From assembly GCF_017676345.1 (NCBI RefSeq), contig NZ_JAFFZM010000008.1, positions 62,001 to 126,000 of the forward strand: a DNA stretch of 64,000 bases, read 5' to 3'. This stretch comes from Streptomyces smyrnaeus. Its GTDB lineage: Bacteria > Actinomycetota > Actinomycetes > Streptomycetales > Streptomycetaceae. Below are positions 25,326 through 33,796 of the stretch, one piece after another. Below the pieces are notes generated by a model. That model was not told where the DNA came from. It saw only the letters and a list, made by a program, of their open reading frames with translations, and ran no database searches. The position numbers and the translations under genes are program-made. How positions within the stretch are numbered: position 1 is the first letter of the stretch; every line of letters begins with the position of its first letter.

Positions 25326-26843
25326 ATGACGACCAGGGCGACACCCGTACTGGTGCTCGCCTGTGCGGCGCAGTTCATGGTGGTGCTGGACGTGTCCGTG
25401 GTGAACGTCGCACTGCCCGCCATCCGGGACGCGCTCGGGTTCGCACCCGGTGGCGGCGGGCTCTCCTGGGTCGCCACCGCCTATGCGCTGGCGTTCGCCG
25501 GGCTGCTGCTGCCCGGCGGCAGACTGGCCGACCTGTTCGGCCACCGCCGGGTGTTCACCGCCGGCCTCGCCCTGTTCACGGCGGCCAGCCTGGCGGGCGG
25601 CCTCGCCACCGCACCGGGCCTCCTCGTCGCCGCCCGGGCGGCGCAGGGCGTGGGAGCGGCCGTACTGGCACCCGCCACGCTGACCGTCCTGACCACGGCG
25701 TTCCCCGAAGGGCCGCGCCGCAGCAGGGCGCTGGCGGTCTGGACGGCCGTCTCCTCCGTGGGCGGGGCCGCCGGAAACCTCCTCGGCGGAGTCCTCACCG
25801 ACGCCCTCTCCTGGCGCGCCGTACTGCTCGTCAACGTCCCGGTGGGGTGCGCTGCGCTGTGGCCCGCGCTGCGCCATCTGCCCCGGGGCGACGCACGGTC
25901 GACAGCGGGGCGCCGCAGACCGGATGTGCCCGGAGCGCTCGCCGTCACCTGCGGCATGGCCGCGCTCACCTTCGCCGTCAGCCGCGGCCCTGACACCTCC
26001 TGGGCCGACCCGGCGACCGTGTGGGCCCTGGTGGGCGGTGCGGCCGCACTGGGCGTCTTCGTCGCCGTGGAGCGGTGGTGGGCCACCGAGCCGCTGATCC
26101 CGCCGCGGCTGCTTCGGCAGCGCACGGTCGCGGTGGGCAACACCGTGGTGCTGCTGGCGGGCGCCTGCCTGCAGATCCCCGTCTGGTACTTCCTCACGTT
26201 CTACATGCAGGACGTGCTGGGTTATTCGGCGCTCCGCACCGGGTTGGGTTTCCTGCCGCACACGCTGACCGGTGCGGCGGTCGCCGTGTGGGTGACACCG
26301 CGGCTGATGCGCCGCTTCGCGCACCGGACGCTCATCCTGTGCGGCGCCGTGGTGTGCGCAGCCGGATTCGCGTGGCAGAGCACGGTGTCGGCGGACAGCG
26401 GCTATCTGGCGGGGGTGCTGGGCCCCGCCGTGGTGTTCTCGCTCGGCAGCGCCGTGTTCGTCACCCCCACCACGGCGGTGGTCACCGCGGGGGTGCCGGC
26501 CGAGGACGCCGGTGCCGCCTCGGGGCTGATGAACACCTCGAAGCAGTTCGGCGGCGCCCTCGGGCTGGCCGCGCTCTTCGCGGTCGCCGGGCCGGACGGG
26601 ACGGCGTACGGGCGCGTGTTCGGCACCATGACGGCCGTGCTGGGCGCCATCGCGCTACTGGCCCTCGCCCTCCCCCGCGGCCGGTCCCCGCAGGGCCCCG
26701 GCGACTACAGCGCTGCGGAGCGCAGCACGCCGCCGAGCCGCCGCAGCCCCTCCCGGATCTCCTCCGGCGTGTGCGTGGTGAACGACAGCCGCAACGACGA
26801 CGGGTCGGGCGGCCCCGCGAAGAAGGGCGCACCGGGAACGTAG
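25326..26843 (+). CDS. DHA2-family MFS drug exporter (14 TMS)
   Basis: A 505-residue membrane antiporter. The first helix ends VVLDVSVVNVALPAIRDAL (motif D1). GRLADLFGHRRVF is motif A, AARAAQGVGAAVLAPATLTV motif B, and WTAVSSVGGAAGNLLGGVLT the antiporter motif C. Fourteen helices can be traced. The ATG follows CCGAGGAGTCCC. The last 46 residues or so are polar (RSTPPSRRSPSRISSGV onward) and their DNA overlaps the opposing aminotransferase gene for 139 bases. Substrate is unknown; control is by the divergent TetR. Confidence 0.93.
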   Translation: MTTRATPVLVLACAAQFMVVLDVSVVNVALPAIRDALGFAPGGGGLSWVATAYALAFAGLLLPGGRLADLFGHRRVFTAGLALFTAASLAGGLATAPGLLVAARAAQGVGAAVLAPATLTVLTTAFPEGPRRSRALAVWTAVSSVGGAAGNLLGGVLTDALSWRAVLLVNVPVGCAALWPALRHLPRGDARSTAGRRRPDVPGALAVTCGMAALTFAVSRGPDTSWADPATVWALVGGAAALGVFVAVERWWATEPLIPPRLLRQRTVAVGNTVVLLAGACLQIPVWYFLTFYMQDVLGYSALRTGLGFLPHTLTGAAVAVWVTPRLMRRFAHRTLILCGAVVCAAGFAWQSTVSADSGYLAGVLGPAVVFSLGSAVFVTPTTAVVTAGVPAEDAGAASGLMNTSKQFGGALGLAALFAVAGPDGTAYGRVFGTMTAVLGAIALLALALPRGRSPQGPGDYSAAERSTPPSRRSPSRISSGVCVVNDSRNDDGSGGPAKKGAPGT

Positions 26844-27931
26844 GCGACATCGGCGGCGACCGCCTCGCGCAGCAGTTCGGTCGCGTCGTAGCCCTCCGGC
26901 AGCCGCGCCCACACGAACATGCCGCCCTGCGGGTGGTTCCACGTACTGCCCGGCGGCAGGGCCCCGCGCAGTCCGTCGAGCAGCGCGTCGCGGCGCTCGC
27001 GGTAGGCGTCGCGGACCCGCGCCAGGTGCGCGTCCAGATCGTTGTCCGCCAGATAGCGGGCGGCTGCCGCCTGGTCGACCGTGGAACAGTGCAGATCCAG
27101 CGACTGCTTGGCGATGACGCAGGCGCGGCGCAGTGCGGCGGGTGCGCGCAGCCAGCCGAGCCGCAGCCCGGGAGCCATCACCTTCGAGAAGCTGCCCAGC
27201 AGCACCGTGCGGTCGGCGGCCCGCGGCAGCGAGGCGACCCATGGCACGTGCTCGCCCTCGAACCGCAGTTCGCCGTACGGGTCGTCCTCGACGATCCATG
27301 TCCCGTACCGCGCGGCGACCTCGGCGACCGCCTGGCGGCGGGCGAGCGGAAGGGTGCGTCCGGTCGGGTTCTGGAAGGTGGGTATCAGATAGAGCAACTT
27401 GGGCCGCTCACGCTCCACCGCCCGGGCCAGCGCCACCGGGTCCACGCCCTCGTCGCCGGAGCGGACGGGCACCACACGCGCCCCCGCGAAACCGAAGCAC
27501 TGCAGCGCGGCCAGATACGTCGGGTCCTCCACCAGCACGGTGTCGCCCGGCTCCAGCAGCGCGGTCGCCAGCAGGGTGAGGGCCTGCTGGGACCCGGTGG
27601 TCACCAGCAGCTCCTCCGGCCCGGTGGGCAGCCCCCGCTCCGCCAGCCGCCCCGCCACGGCTCCCCGCAGCGCCGGGTCGCCCTCGGTGGTGGAGTACTG
27701 CAGCACCCGCCGCGGCTCCTGGCTGAGCACCCGGTCGTAGGCGGCGCGGATGGGCTCGGCGGCGAAGAGCTCGGGCGCCGGCAGCCCCCCGGCGAAGGAG
27801 ATCACCTCGGGCCGTTCGGTCAGCGCCAGGATCTCCCGTACGGGGGAGGAGCCCACGGAGGCCGCACGGGCGGCGAGCGGGGGCGCGGGGGCGGTGGCGG
27901 GAGCGGGGCCCGCGAGCGTGCTGGGAGTCAT
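26705..27931 (-). CDS. PLP-dependent aminotransferase, class I/II (LysN/AAA-transferase-like)
   Basis: A 408-residue fold-type I aminotransferase with SFAGGLPAPELF near the N-terminus, TTGSQQALTLL, YLIPTFQNPTGRTL and the PLP lysine K250 in LLGSFSKVMAPGLRLGWL. EDDPYGELRF supplies the pyridine-nitrogen Asp. Such enzymes transaminate aromatic, branched or 2-aminoadipate-type amino acids. An ATG six bases after TAAGCT (complement of 27938-27943) suggests a leaderless mRNA. Its 3' end overlaps the MFS gene. Confidence 0.92.
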   Translation of the reverse strand: MTPSTLAGPAPATAPAPPLAARAASVGSSPVREILALTERPEVISFAGGLPAPELFAAEPIRAAYDRVLSQEPRRVLQYSTTEGDPALRGAVAGRLAERGLPTGPEELLVTTGSQQALTLLATALLEPGDTVLVEDPTYLAALQCFGFAGARVVPVRSGDEGVDPVALARAVERERPKLLYLIPTFQNPTGRTLPLARRQAVAEVAARYGTWIVEDDPYGELRFEGEHVPWVASLPRAADRTVLLGSFSKVMAPGLRLGWLRAPAALRRACVIAKQSLDLHCSTVDQAAAARYLADNDLDAHLARVRDAYRERRDALLDGLRGALPPGSTWNHPQGGMFVWARLPEGYDATELLREAVAADVAYVPGAPFFAGPPDPSSLRLSFTTHTPEEIREGLRRLGGVLRSAAL

Positions 27932-28009
27932 TCCCGCAGCTTAGAAGCGCCCGGCTCGGCCGCCCCAGTGATTTCCGGCACGTGGACAGCGCGCCCACCT
28001 GCGGCTGCC

Positions 28010-28792
28010 TCAGAGCGCGTGGCCGCCGGCGACCTGGAGGACCTGACCCGTGATCCAGCGGGCCTGTCGGGAGGCGAGGAAGACAACGGCGTCCGCGATG
28101 TCGTCCGGCAGCCCGACCCGGCGCAGCGGGATCTGCGGGACGACCCGCTCGACGAGTTCGCCCGGCATCCAGCCGGTCTGCACCGGCCCGGGCGCGACGG
28201 CGTTGACGCGGATGCCGCGCGGGCCCAGGTCGAGTGCCGTCGAGCGGGTGACGGCCTCCAGGGCTGCCTTGGAGGTGCCGTAAGCGGTCTGCCCGGGGAA
28301 GGCACGTGCCGCGTCCGTCGAGACGTTGACCACGGCCGCCTCCCGGCCCCGCCGGGCGAGGTCGGCGGTCAGCAGGGCGGGCGCGAAGGTGTTGACCCGA
28401 TAGGTGCGCTCCAGCAGAGCGGGGGTCAGCTCGTCGGCGCCGTCGACGGCTTCGCAGTGCGCCGCGTTGTTCACCAGCACGTCGGGCGGGCCGAGCCGGT
28501 CGGCGACGGCGTCGAGCAGCGGGCCGGCCGCCGCGCCGTCCGCGAGGTCGGCGGGGAAGAGCGCGGCCGCCGCGGCGCCCGCGGTGCGCAGCCGCCGCAA
28601 CAGCGCCTCGGCTTCCGCGCGCCCCGGCGTACTGTGCGCGAACGGGACGTCTTGCGGGCCGCTGTCGGCCGGGTACCAGTGCGCGGCGACCCGGGCCCCG
28701 AGACGGGCGAAGGCGAGCGCTGTCGCCTCGCCGATCCCGCCCACGGCGCCGGTCACGAGCACGGTGCGTCCGGAGAGTCCAGGATCGATCAC
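28010..28792 (-). CDS. Short-chain dehydrogenase/reductase (SDR)
   Basis: A 260-residue classical SDR: nucleotide-binding TGAVGGIG (residues 14-21), VNNAAH structural motif, and catalytic S158, Y171 and K175 (YGTSK). The ending TGQVLQVAGGHAL is typical. An insertion at about 40-60 after HWYPADS indicates NADP-type variation. The GTG start at 28792 is placed from alignment with family N-termini; its ribosome-binding site is weak. No pathway context. Confidence 0.9.
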   Translation of the reverse strand: MIDPGLSGRTVLVTGAVGGIGEATALAFARLGARVAAHWYPADSGPQDVPFAHSTPGRAEAEALLRRLRTAGAAAAALFPADLADGAAAGPLLDAVADRLGPPDVLVNNAAHCEAVDGADELTPALLERTYRVNTFAPALLTADLARRGREAAVVNVSTDAARAFPGQTAYGTSKAALEAVTRSTALDLGPRGIRVNAVAPGPVQTGWMPGELVERVVPQIPLRRVGLPDDIADAVVFLASRQARWITGQVLQVAGGHAL

Positions 28793-28893
28793 CGCGTCAC
28801 CGTGACAGCCGGCACCGGCCCGCTCAACCGCTTTTCCACGGGGTCCGCTCTTCCACGGGGTCCGCCCACGCCCCCCGCTCGTCCCCGCTCGCC

Positions 28894-29322
28894 TCAGCGG
28901 GTGTCGCCGGCCGTCTCGGCCCGGATCAGCCAGATGTGGCCGTCCGGGTCGGCGAAGGAGCCCGCGTAGCCCCAGTGCTGATGTGCCGGTTCGCTGACCG
29001 TCCGGGCACCGGCGCGCACGGCGGCGGCGACCAGCTCGTCCACGTCCCGCTCCTCGGCGACGGGCACGGCCAGGACGCACTCGCTGTGCCCCGGACGTGC
29101 GACGGCGTGGTCACCGGTGATCCAGTCGAAACCGCCGGTGGGGATGAGCATGAGCCGCAGTCCGTCGTTGACGATGAACCGCAGCGGCTCGGGGACCCCG
29201 TCCTCGGCGAGCTTCCCGACGGCCTCCAGGCCCAGCCCGTCCCGGTAGAAGACGTACGACGCCATGCGCTCGGCGACGGGCAGGCTGACGGTGACGGTCG
29301 CGAGCGTTCGGGTGGTTGCCAT
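28894..29322 (-). CDS. VOC-family glyoxalase/bleomycin-resistance-like protein
   Basis: A 142-residue protein with TVTVSLPVAERMASYVFYRD, GLRLMLIPTGGFDWITG, and FADPDGHIWLIRAET as the last strand. This is the PhnB/glyoxalase subclass. The ATG has an ideal AGGAGGTAACC upstream, predicting efficient translation. A spurious open frame extends much further upstream, but similarity begins here. Function unknown. Confidence 0.85.
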   Translation of the reverse strand: MATTRTLATVTVSLPVAERMASYVFYRDGLGLEAVGKLAEDGVPEPLRFIVNDGLRLMLIPTGGFDWITGDHAVARPGHSECVLAVPVAEERDVDELVAAAVRAGARTVSEPAHQHWGYAGSFADPDGHIWLIRAETAGDTR

Positions 29323-29515
29323 GGTTACCTCCTGGCGGTGGATGCGGGACTGCGAGCACAGACCTTCCATTGCGCCCTTCCTCACCGCCCGGGCGTACGC
29401 GCCACACCGGGCAGGCGAATCGCCGGTTGGGATCACGCCGAACGGGTACCTGCGGGCAGATATTGGGCCTGGAGCGAATTCGCGAGAACCAGCCGCAGAA
29501 AGGGAGGCCCGCACC

Positions 29516-29875
29516 ATGACGGCGGAGATGTCGGAAGGGGAGATGGAAGTATCCGTGGAGCTCAGCGACTGTGCCTGCGAGGACGCCGAGGCGGTCTTCA
29601 GGGTGCTGGGCGGACTGTTCCCCTCGGACTGGGCGGAGCTGCAGCCCGAGGGCCGCAAGGCCAATGTGTGGCTGTGCCGGTTCGATGTCTCGCGCGACAG
29701 CGGACGACCGGACGCCGTCCCGCTCGGCTCACCGGTGACGGCGGAACTGCAGGGGTCCCCGCAGGCGGTCGAACGGCTGCACCGCGTACTTCTGGAGGCG
29801 TTCGGTGTGGTGGAGGTGCTGGAGGTCGCCGGGGACCAGGAGAAGCAGCTGCGGCTCCGCCTGGAGACCCGCTGA
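29516..29875 (+). CDS. Small acidic protein of unknown function
   Basis: A 119-residue soluble protein with no recognised motif. It reads MTAEMSEGEMEVSVELSDCA and later NVWLCRFDVSRDSGRPD and VTAELQGSPQAVERLHRVL. The pattern of alternating strands and one helix suggests a small alpha/beta fold. AGGGAGG precedes the ATG. A strong terminator follows at 29910. I know such proteins only as streptomycete hypotheticals. Confidence 0.65.
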   Translation: MTAEMSEGEMEVSVELSDCACEDAEAVFRVLGGLFPSDWAELQPEGRKANVWLCRFDVSRDSGRPDAVPLGSPVTAELQGSPQAVERLHRVLLEAFGVVEVLEVAGDQEKQLRLRLETR

Positions 29876-29909
29876 GCGCACGCCGGGCCCCGCGCGGCCG
29901 AAGGGGCCA

Positions 29910-29938
29910 CCGGGGCCGAGGCCCGGCCTCGGCCCCGG
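29910..29938. terminator. 13-bp perfect hairpin terminator
   Basis: CCGGGGCCGAGGC (29910-29922) pairs perfectly with 29926-29938 around a CCG loop, between two convergent genes. Confidence 0.85.
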
Positions 29939-30052
29939 CGAGCGGGAAGGTTCCCGGTCCATGGGCGGGGACCGGGAAGCCTTCGCCGACGTCGTCCCTG
30001 TCGTCGAGGCCGGGGCACCCCGGGCCCTCCCGTGGTGCGAGGCCCCGACGGG

Positions 30053-31228
30053 TCAGCCGGAGGCGGCGGACAGGAGTACGTCCACGAGCCTGTCCGCCGC
30101 GTCCGGCCGTCCGTGTGCCCGGGCCGCCTCCGCCATCCCCGCACGCCGCGCCGGGTCGGTGAGCAGCGGCCCGAGAGCGTCCCGGAGCCGGTCAGCGGTG
30201 ACATCGCCGGTGAGCGCGACGGCCGCGCCGGTGTCCTGGAGATGCCGTGCGTTGTGCTCCTGCTCGTTCCCCGCCGAGGAGGCCAGCGGCACGAAGACGG
30301 CCGGTTTGCCGAGCGCGGTGAGCTCCGCGAGGGTGCCGGCGCCGCTGCGGGACACCACCACATCGGCGAGCGCCAGGACGTCGGGCAGCTCCGGGCCGAC
30401 GAACCCGGCCAGGTGGTACCGGTCCGCCAGTCCGGGCGGGAGGGCCGCCGCGCCGGCGCGCAGCGCCTCGACGTTCGCGGGCCCGCACTGGTGCACCACG
30501 TTGGCGCGCTCCAGCAGCCACGGGAGAGCGTCCCGGACCACGTCGTTGATCTGCTGCGCGCCTTGCGCGCCGCCGGTGACGTAGAGGGTCGGGAGCCGTC
30601 GATCGAAGCCGTGCAGCCCGAGCGCGGCGACCGCCTTGTCCGCGTGCCCGCTCAGCACCTCCGGCCGCACCGGATTGCCGGTGACGACGGCCGAGCCCCG
30701 CACCGCCTCCGGGAGCAGCGGCAGGGACGACTCCGAGGAGACCGCGATCCGCGCGGCCGACGACGCCAGTTTCCGGTTCGCCAGCCCGAGCCGCACGGTC
30801 TGCTCGTGCAGCACCAGCGGACGCTTGCACATACGGGCGGCGAGCCCGGCCGGTACGGCGACGTAGCCGCCGGTCGCCAGGACCACGTCCGGCCGGAAGT
30901 CGGACACGATCCTGCGCGCCTGGGCGACGCCGAGCGGCACCCGCGCCATGTCCTTGACGTTCGCCGGGCTGATCATCTTGAGCGGGTTCGCGGCCCGGCG
31001 GATCTTGCCCGTCGCCACCGTCGTGAACGGAATGCCCTCGGCCGGGGCGACGCGGGCCTCCAGCCCGTGCGGGGTGCCGATCCACAGGACGTCGAGCGTT
31101 CCGCCGTCCGCGGCCAGCCGCGCCTGCAACGTCCTGATCGCGGTCAGGGCCGGATAGGTGTGTCCGCCGGTACCTCCCCCCGTGACGAGGAGCCGGAAGG
31201 AGCGTGGAAGGGAAGGGTTCTCGGTCAC
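30053..31228 (-). CDS. MurG-like UDP-GlcNAc:lipid glycosyltransferase (paralogue outside the dcw cluster)
   Basis: A 391-residue GT28 glycosyltransferase. The N-terminal glycine loop VTGGGTGGHTYPAL (H23) and the acceptor-side LATGGYVAVPAGLAA are MurG hallmarks. The donor domain has VTGGAQGAQQIND, VVSRSGAGTLAEL and NEQEHNARHL. MurG makes lipid II from lipid I, but this gene is not in a dcw cluster and diverges from a cis-prenyltransferase operon, so it may glycosylate a different polyprenyl carrier. I start at the GTG 31228, seven bases after TAGGGT, a leaderless arrangement; extra upstream codons are low-complexity. Confidence 0.85.
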   Translation of the reverse strand: MTENPSLPRSFRLLVTGGGTGGHTYPALTAIRTLQARLAADGGTLDVLWIGTPHGLEARVAPAEGIPFTTVATGKIRRAANPLKMISPANVKDMARVPLGVAQARRIVSDFRPDVVLATGGYVAVPAGLAARMCKRPLVLHEQTVRLGLANRKLASSAARIAVSSESSLPLLPEAVRGSAVVTGNPVRPEVLSGHADKAVAALGLHGFDRRLPTLYVTGGAQGAQQINDVVRDALPWLLERANVVHQCGPANVEALRAGAAALPPGLADRYHLAGFVGPELPDVLALADVVVSRSGAGTLAELTALGKPAVFVPLASSAGNEQEHNARHLQDTGAAVALTGDVTADRLRDALGPLLTDPARRAGMAEAARAHGRPDAADRLVDVLLSAASG

Positions 31229-31529
31229 GCCGCGCACCCTACTGGGCCGCCGCCCCGCCAGGGACCCGCGGCCCGTGCAACTCCGTCCCGTCGCGGGCGA
31301 GTCCGGCCCCGCCGCAGGACTCCGCCGCACGGTCCGTCACGTCGTCCGCCCCGTCGAGGCGGCTGCGTGGCAGGCGTGCACCACGCCGAGAATCCGCTGC
31401 AGTCGGCCTGCCATGGGCCGGCCCGTCCCGATATCAGGGGAAGCGCGGTGGCGAAGGGATACGACCGCCCACAGCGGGCATCTACCCTCCGAACAAGGAC
31501 AGTTGCTCTGCGTGCCCACTGGAGGGCGG
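31229..31529. other. Divergent promoter region between murG-like and cis-prenyltransferase genes
   Basis: About 300 bases. TAGGGT (complement of 31236-31241) is the likely -10 of the murG-like gene. For the rightward operon I see the ribosome-binding tract GGAGGGCGG just before the ATG at 31530 and an in-frame GTG at 31512 with AAGGACA upstream. No clear -35/-10 pair and no extra gene. Confidence 0.45.
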
Positions 31530-32486
31530 ATGACACCCAGGACTCCTCCCAGGCATATCGCCTGCATCATGGACGGCAACGGCCGCTGGGCACAGCACCG
31601 CGGACTGGAGCGCACCCACGGCCACATGGCCGCCAGGGCTTCCTTCGAAGCGATCCTGGACAGCGCGCTGGAGGAGAAGGTCGAGTGGTTGACGCTGTTC
31701 GCCTTCTCCACGGAGAACTGGTCACGCCCGGAGGAAGAGGTCAGCTTCCTGGTGCGCTTCCTCGCCCAGCATGTGATCGGTCGGGAGGCCCAGCGCATGC
31801 ACAAGCGCGGGGTACGGCTGCGGCTGCTGGGCGGTGAGGACCCCCGCCTGCCCGCAGAGGCGGTCAACAGGCTGCGCGAAGCCGAGGAGCTCACCCGCGA
31901 CAACACCACCCTCCAGCTGAGCCTGGCGTTCAACTACGGAGGCCGCCAGGACCTGTGCGAGGCCGCACGCTCCCTGGCCGCCCGGGAGGTCCCGGCCGAG
32001 CAGATCACCACCGAGGTCCTCGCCCGGCACATGCAGTTGCCCGAACTCCCTGACGTGGACCTGCTGCTGCGCACCGGGGGCGAGTACCGGCTGTCGAACT
32101 TCCTGCTGTGGCACAGCGCCTACGCCGAGCTCGTCTTCCTCGACGTACTGTGGCCCGACTTCCGCGCCTCGCACTTCCGGCACGCCATGGAGCTCTTCCA
32201 TCAGCGCCGGCGCCGCTTCGGCAATCTGGGGGCGACGGACGCGGCCGACGCGTACGACAGGGTCGGCGGGGCCGAGACAGCCGACACGGTCGGCGCCACC
32301 GAGGCCGTGGCGGTCGGCGGCCGTATCTCCCCGCCCGGCCCGACGGCCCTGCTCGGACTGCCCACGGCGATCGCCTCCCAGCTGGGCACCACCCTGCGGG
32401 ACGGGCTGCGGGAGACGGCCCGGTTCGCCCTGCACCAGCTCACCGCCGAATCGACGAAGCCCGAACGCGCGAGCCGGCTGCCGTGA
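31530..32486 (+). CDS. Cis-prenyltransferase (UppS-like polyprenyl diphosphate synthase)
   Basis: A 318-residue cis-isoprenyl diphosphate synthase that elongates an allylic diphosphate with IPP. Conserved regions are IACIMDGNGRW (catalytic D15), LTLFAFSTENWSRP (57-67), LAFNYGGRQDL and LLRTGGEYRLSNFLLWHSAY with E200. TGGEYRL differs from the usual TSGE-(Q/P)-RL. Residues about 232-318 form an alanine-rich extension beyond the normal 250-residue core. It is translationally coupled (GTGA overlap) to a squalene/phytoene-synthase-like gene and divergent from a MurG-like gene. An alternative GTG start is at 31512. Chain length cannot be predicted. Confidence 0.9.
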   Translation: MTPRTPPRHIACIMDGNGRWAQHRGLERTHGHMAARASFEAILDSALEEKVEWLTLFAFSTENWSRPEEEVSFLVRFLAQHVIGREAQRMHKRGVRLRLLGGEDPRLPAEAVNRLREAEELTRDNTTLQLSLAFNYGGRQDLCEAARSLAAREVPAEQITTEVLARHMQLPELPDVDLLLRTGGEYRLSNFLLWHSAYAELVFLDVLWPDFRASHFRHAMELFHQRRRRFGNLGATDAADAYDRVGGAETADTVGATEAVAVGGRISPPGPTALLGLPTAIASQLGTTLRDGLRETARFALHQLTAESTKPERASRLP

Positions 32487-33445
32487 CCGCGCCCGGTCCG
32501 CCGCTGCTGCGTCAACTGCTGACCCGGGCCACGCCCTGGCAGCGCACACTGCACCTGGCCGGGATCCCCCACGGCCGACTGCGCGGCGACTACACCGCGG
32601 CAGCACATGTGGTGGCCCGCCGGTACCCCGGCGCCTATCCCCCCGCTCGCCTCCTGGTCCCACCGGCCTGGCAGCCGCACCTGTTCACCGTGGCCGCCCT
32701 GGGCATCCACGCCGACTGCCTGGCGGATGTGCCGGTGCACAAGTGCGACCCGGCGGCCTTCCACGCCTGGGCGGAGCAGGTCCGGCGGGGGCTGGCCACC
32801 GGCAGCGCCGAACAGCCCTTCCTGCGGGCCTTTCTGCACACGGTGCACGTACGCCCCCTCGATCCTGCCGACGTCCACGACTGCCTGGCGGGGCAGGCCT
32901 GCCGACTGGGGCTGACGGGTTACGCGACCGAGCAGGACCACCACGACAACGTCGACCGCAGCAACATGCCGGTCGCCCGCCTGCTGCTCGCCGCCTGCCG
33001 CGTCCCGCGCCATCCGCGCAACGAGACCGCGTCGAGACTGGCCCTCGACGCCGCCCAGCGCTGGGACGATCTCGCCGACCTGGCCGAGGACCTGCGAGAC
33101 GGCTTCCTCCCCCTCCCCGAGACCGACCTGCGGCGCTTCGGTGTCACCCGCGCCGACCTGGAGGCCGGCCGTGACACCCCCGCGGTCCGAGCCCTCCTCG
33201 CCCACGCCTGCGGCAAGGCCCGCGCCGCCTTCGAGGCCGCCCGTGCCGCCCTGGACGACGCCGACCCGGAAGTCCAGTTCCTCTACCGTCCGCTTCTGAT
33301 GTGCCTCTTCCAGGGCTTGAAGGGCGTCGAGCGGCAGGGCGCCGGCCTGCTCCGCCCCGGCACCCTCTGGCACTTCCGCCTCTCGCCCACCGAGCTGATC
33401 GGTGACACCCTGCGCACCTTCCACCACCGCCTCCGCCTCACCTGA
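32483..33445 (+). CDS. Squalene/phytoene-synthase-fold protein (divergent)
   Basis: A 320-residue protein of the SQS/PSY trans-prenyltransferase fold. The first Asp-rich site appears as DCLAD (78-82) and the second as DDLADLAED (195-203), in RWDDLADLAEDLRDG followed by FLPLPETDLRRFGVT, which matches the LxD-x-EDx-x-G-x-x-YLP signature of the family. The central region (about 140-165) is unusual, with QDHHDNVDRSN in place of the usual Tyr-Ala-Gly-x-VG stretch. Family members join two allylic diphosphates head to head or cyclise them. The GTG start overlaps the cis-prenyltransferase stop by four bases, implying a shared pathway. Product unknown. Confidence 0.78.
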   Translation: MTAPGPPLLRQLLTRATPWQRTLHLAGIPHGRLRGDYTAAAHVVARRYPGAYPPARLLVPPAWQPHLFTVAALGIHADCLADVPVHKCDPAAFHAWAEQVRRGLATGSAEQPFLRAFLHTVHVRPLDPADVHDCLAGQACRLGLTGYATEQDHHDNVDRSNMPVARLLLAACRVPRHPRNETASRLALDAAQRWDDLADLAEDLRDGFLPLPETDLRRFGVTRADLEAGRDTPAVRALLAHACGKARAAFEAARAALDDADPEVQFLYRPLLMCLFQGLKGVERQGAGLLRPGTLWHFRLSPTELIGDTLRTFHHRLRLT

Positions 33446-33584
33446 CCGGGGCAGCGCGAAGGTCTACCAGCACGCGGCGCGATACGCCGCGCGCCCCCGC
33501 GGCGAGTGGAACGGGGCGGCCCGACAGGCCGACCCCCGGATCAGGGAACCCCGGAAACGACTCAGGGAACCCGGGGGCAGGAAG

Positions 33585-33668
33585 TGCCCGGAGCCGGACT
33601 TGAACCGGCACGGCCCTTAAAGGCCAACGAGGTTTAAGCTCGTCGTGTCTGCATTCCACCATCCGGGC
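33585..33668 (-). tRNA. bldA: tRNA-Leu(UAA), bldA
   Basis: An 84-base class II tRNA. The acceptor stem GCCCGGA (33668-33662) pairs with TCCGGGC (33592-33586), with discriminator A at 33585 and no encoded CCA. The anticodon stem ACGAG/CTCGT encloses loop CTTAAAC, so the anticodon is TAA (33636-33634), reading the rare UUA codon. The long variable arm and the T-loop GGTTCAAGTCC are normal. In streptomycetes this gene is bldA, controlling morphological differentiation and secondary metabolism through UUA codons in target genes. By eye I saw no in-frame TTA codon in the protein genes of this window. Confidence 0.96.
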
Positions 33669-33731
33669 ACCGGCTCCTGGACCGCGTCGTACGCCCTTGG
33701 GCGCAGACGGCCCTTCCCAGGGCACGGGACG

Positions 33732-33737
33732 AGCCTA
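33732..33737 (-). promoter_or_regulatory. Candidate bldA -10 hexamer TAGGCT
   Basis: TAGGCT on the minus strand (complement of 33732-33737) is a perfect streptomycete -10, 64 bases upstream of the mature tRNA 5' end. The -35 region at about 17 bases (GCTGTT) is poor. A short 5' leader would be removed by RNase P. Confidence 0.5.
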
Positions 33738-33796
33738 TCCAGGGTCATCCCCCGAACAGCGGATCGACAGACCGATGTTGTCTTATTTTATTGGCA

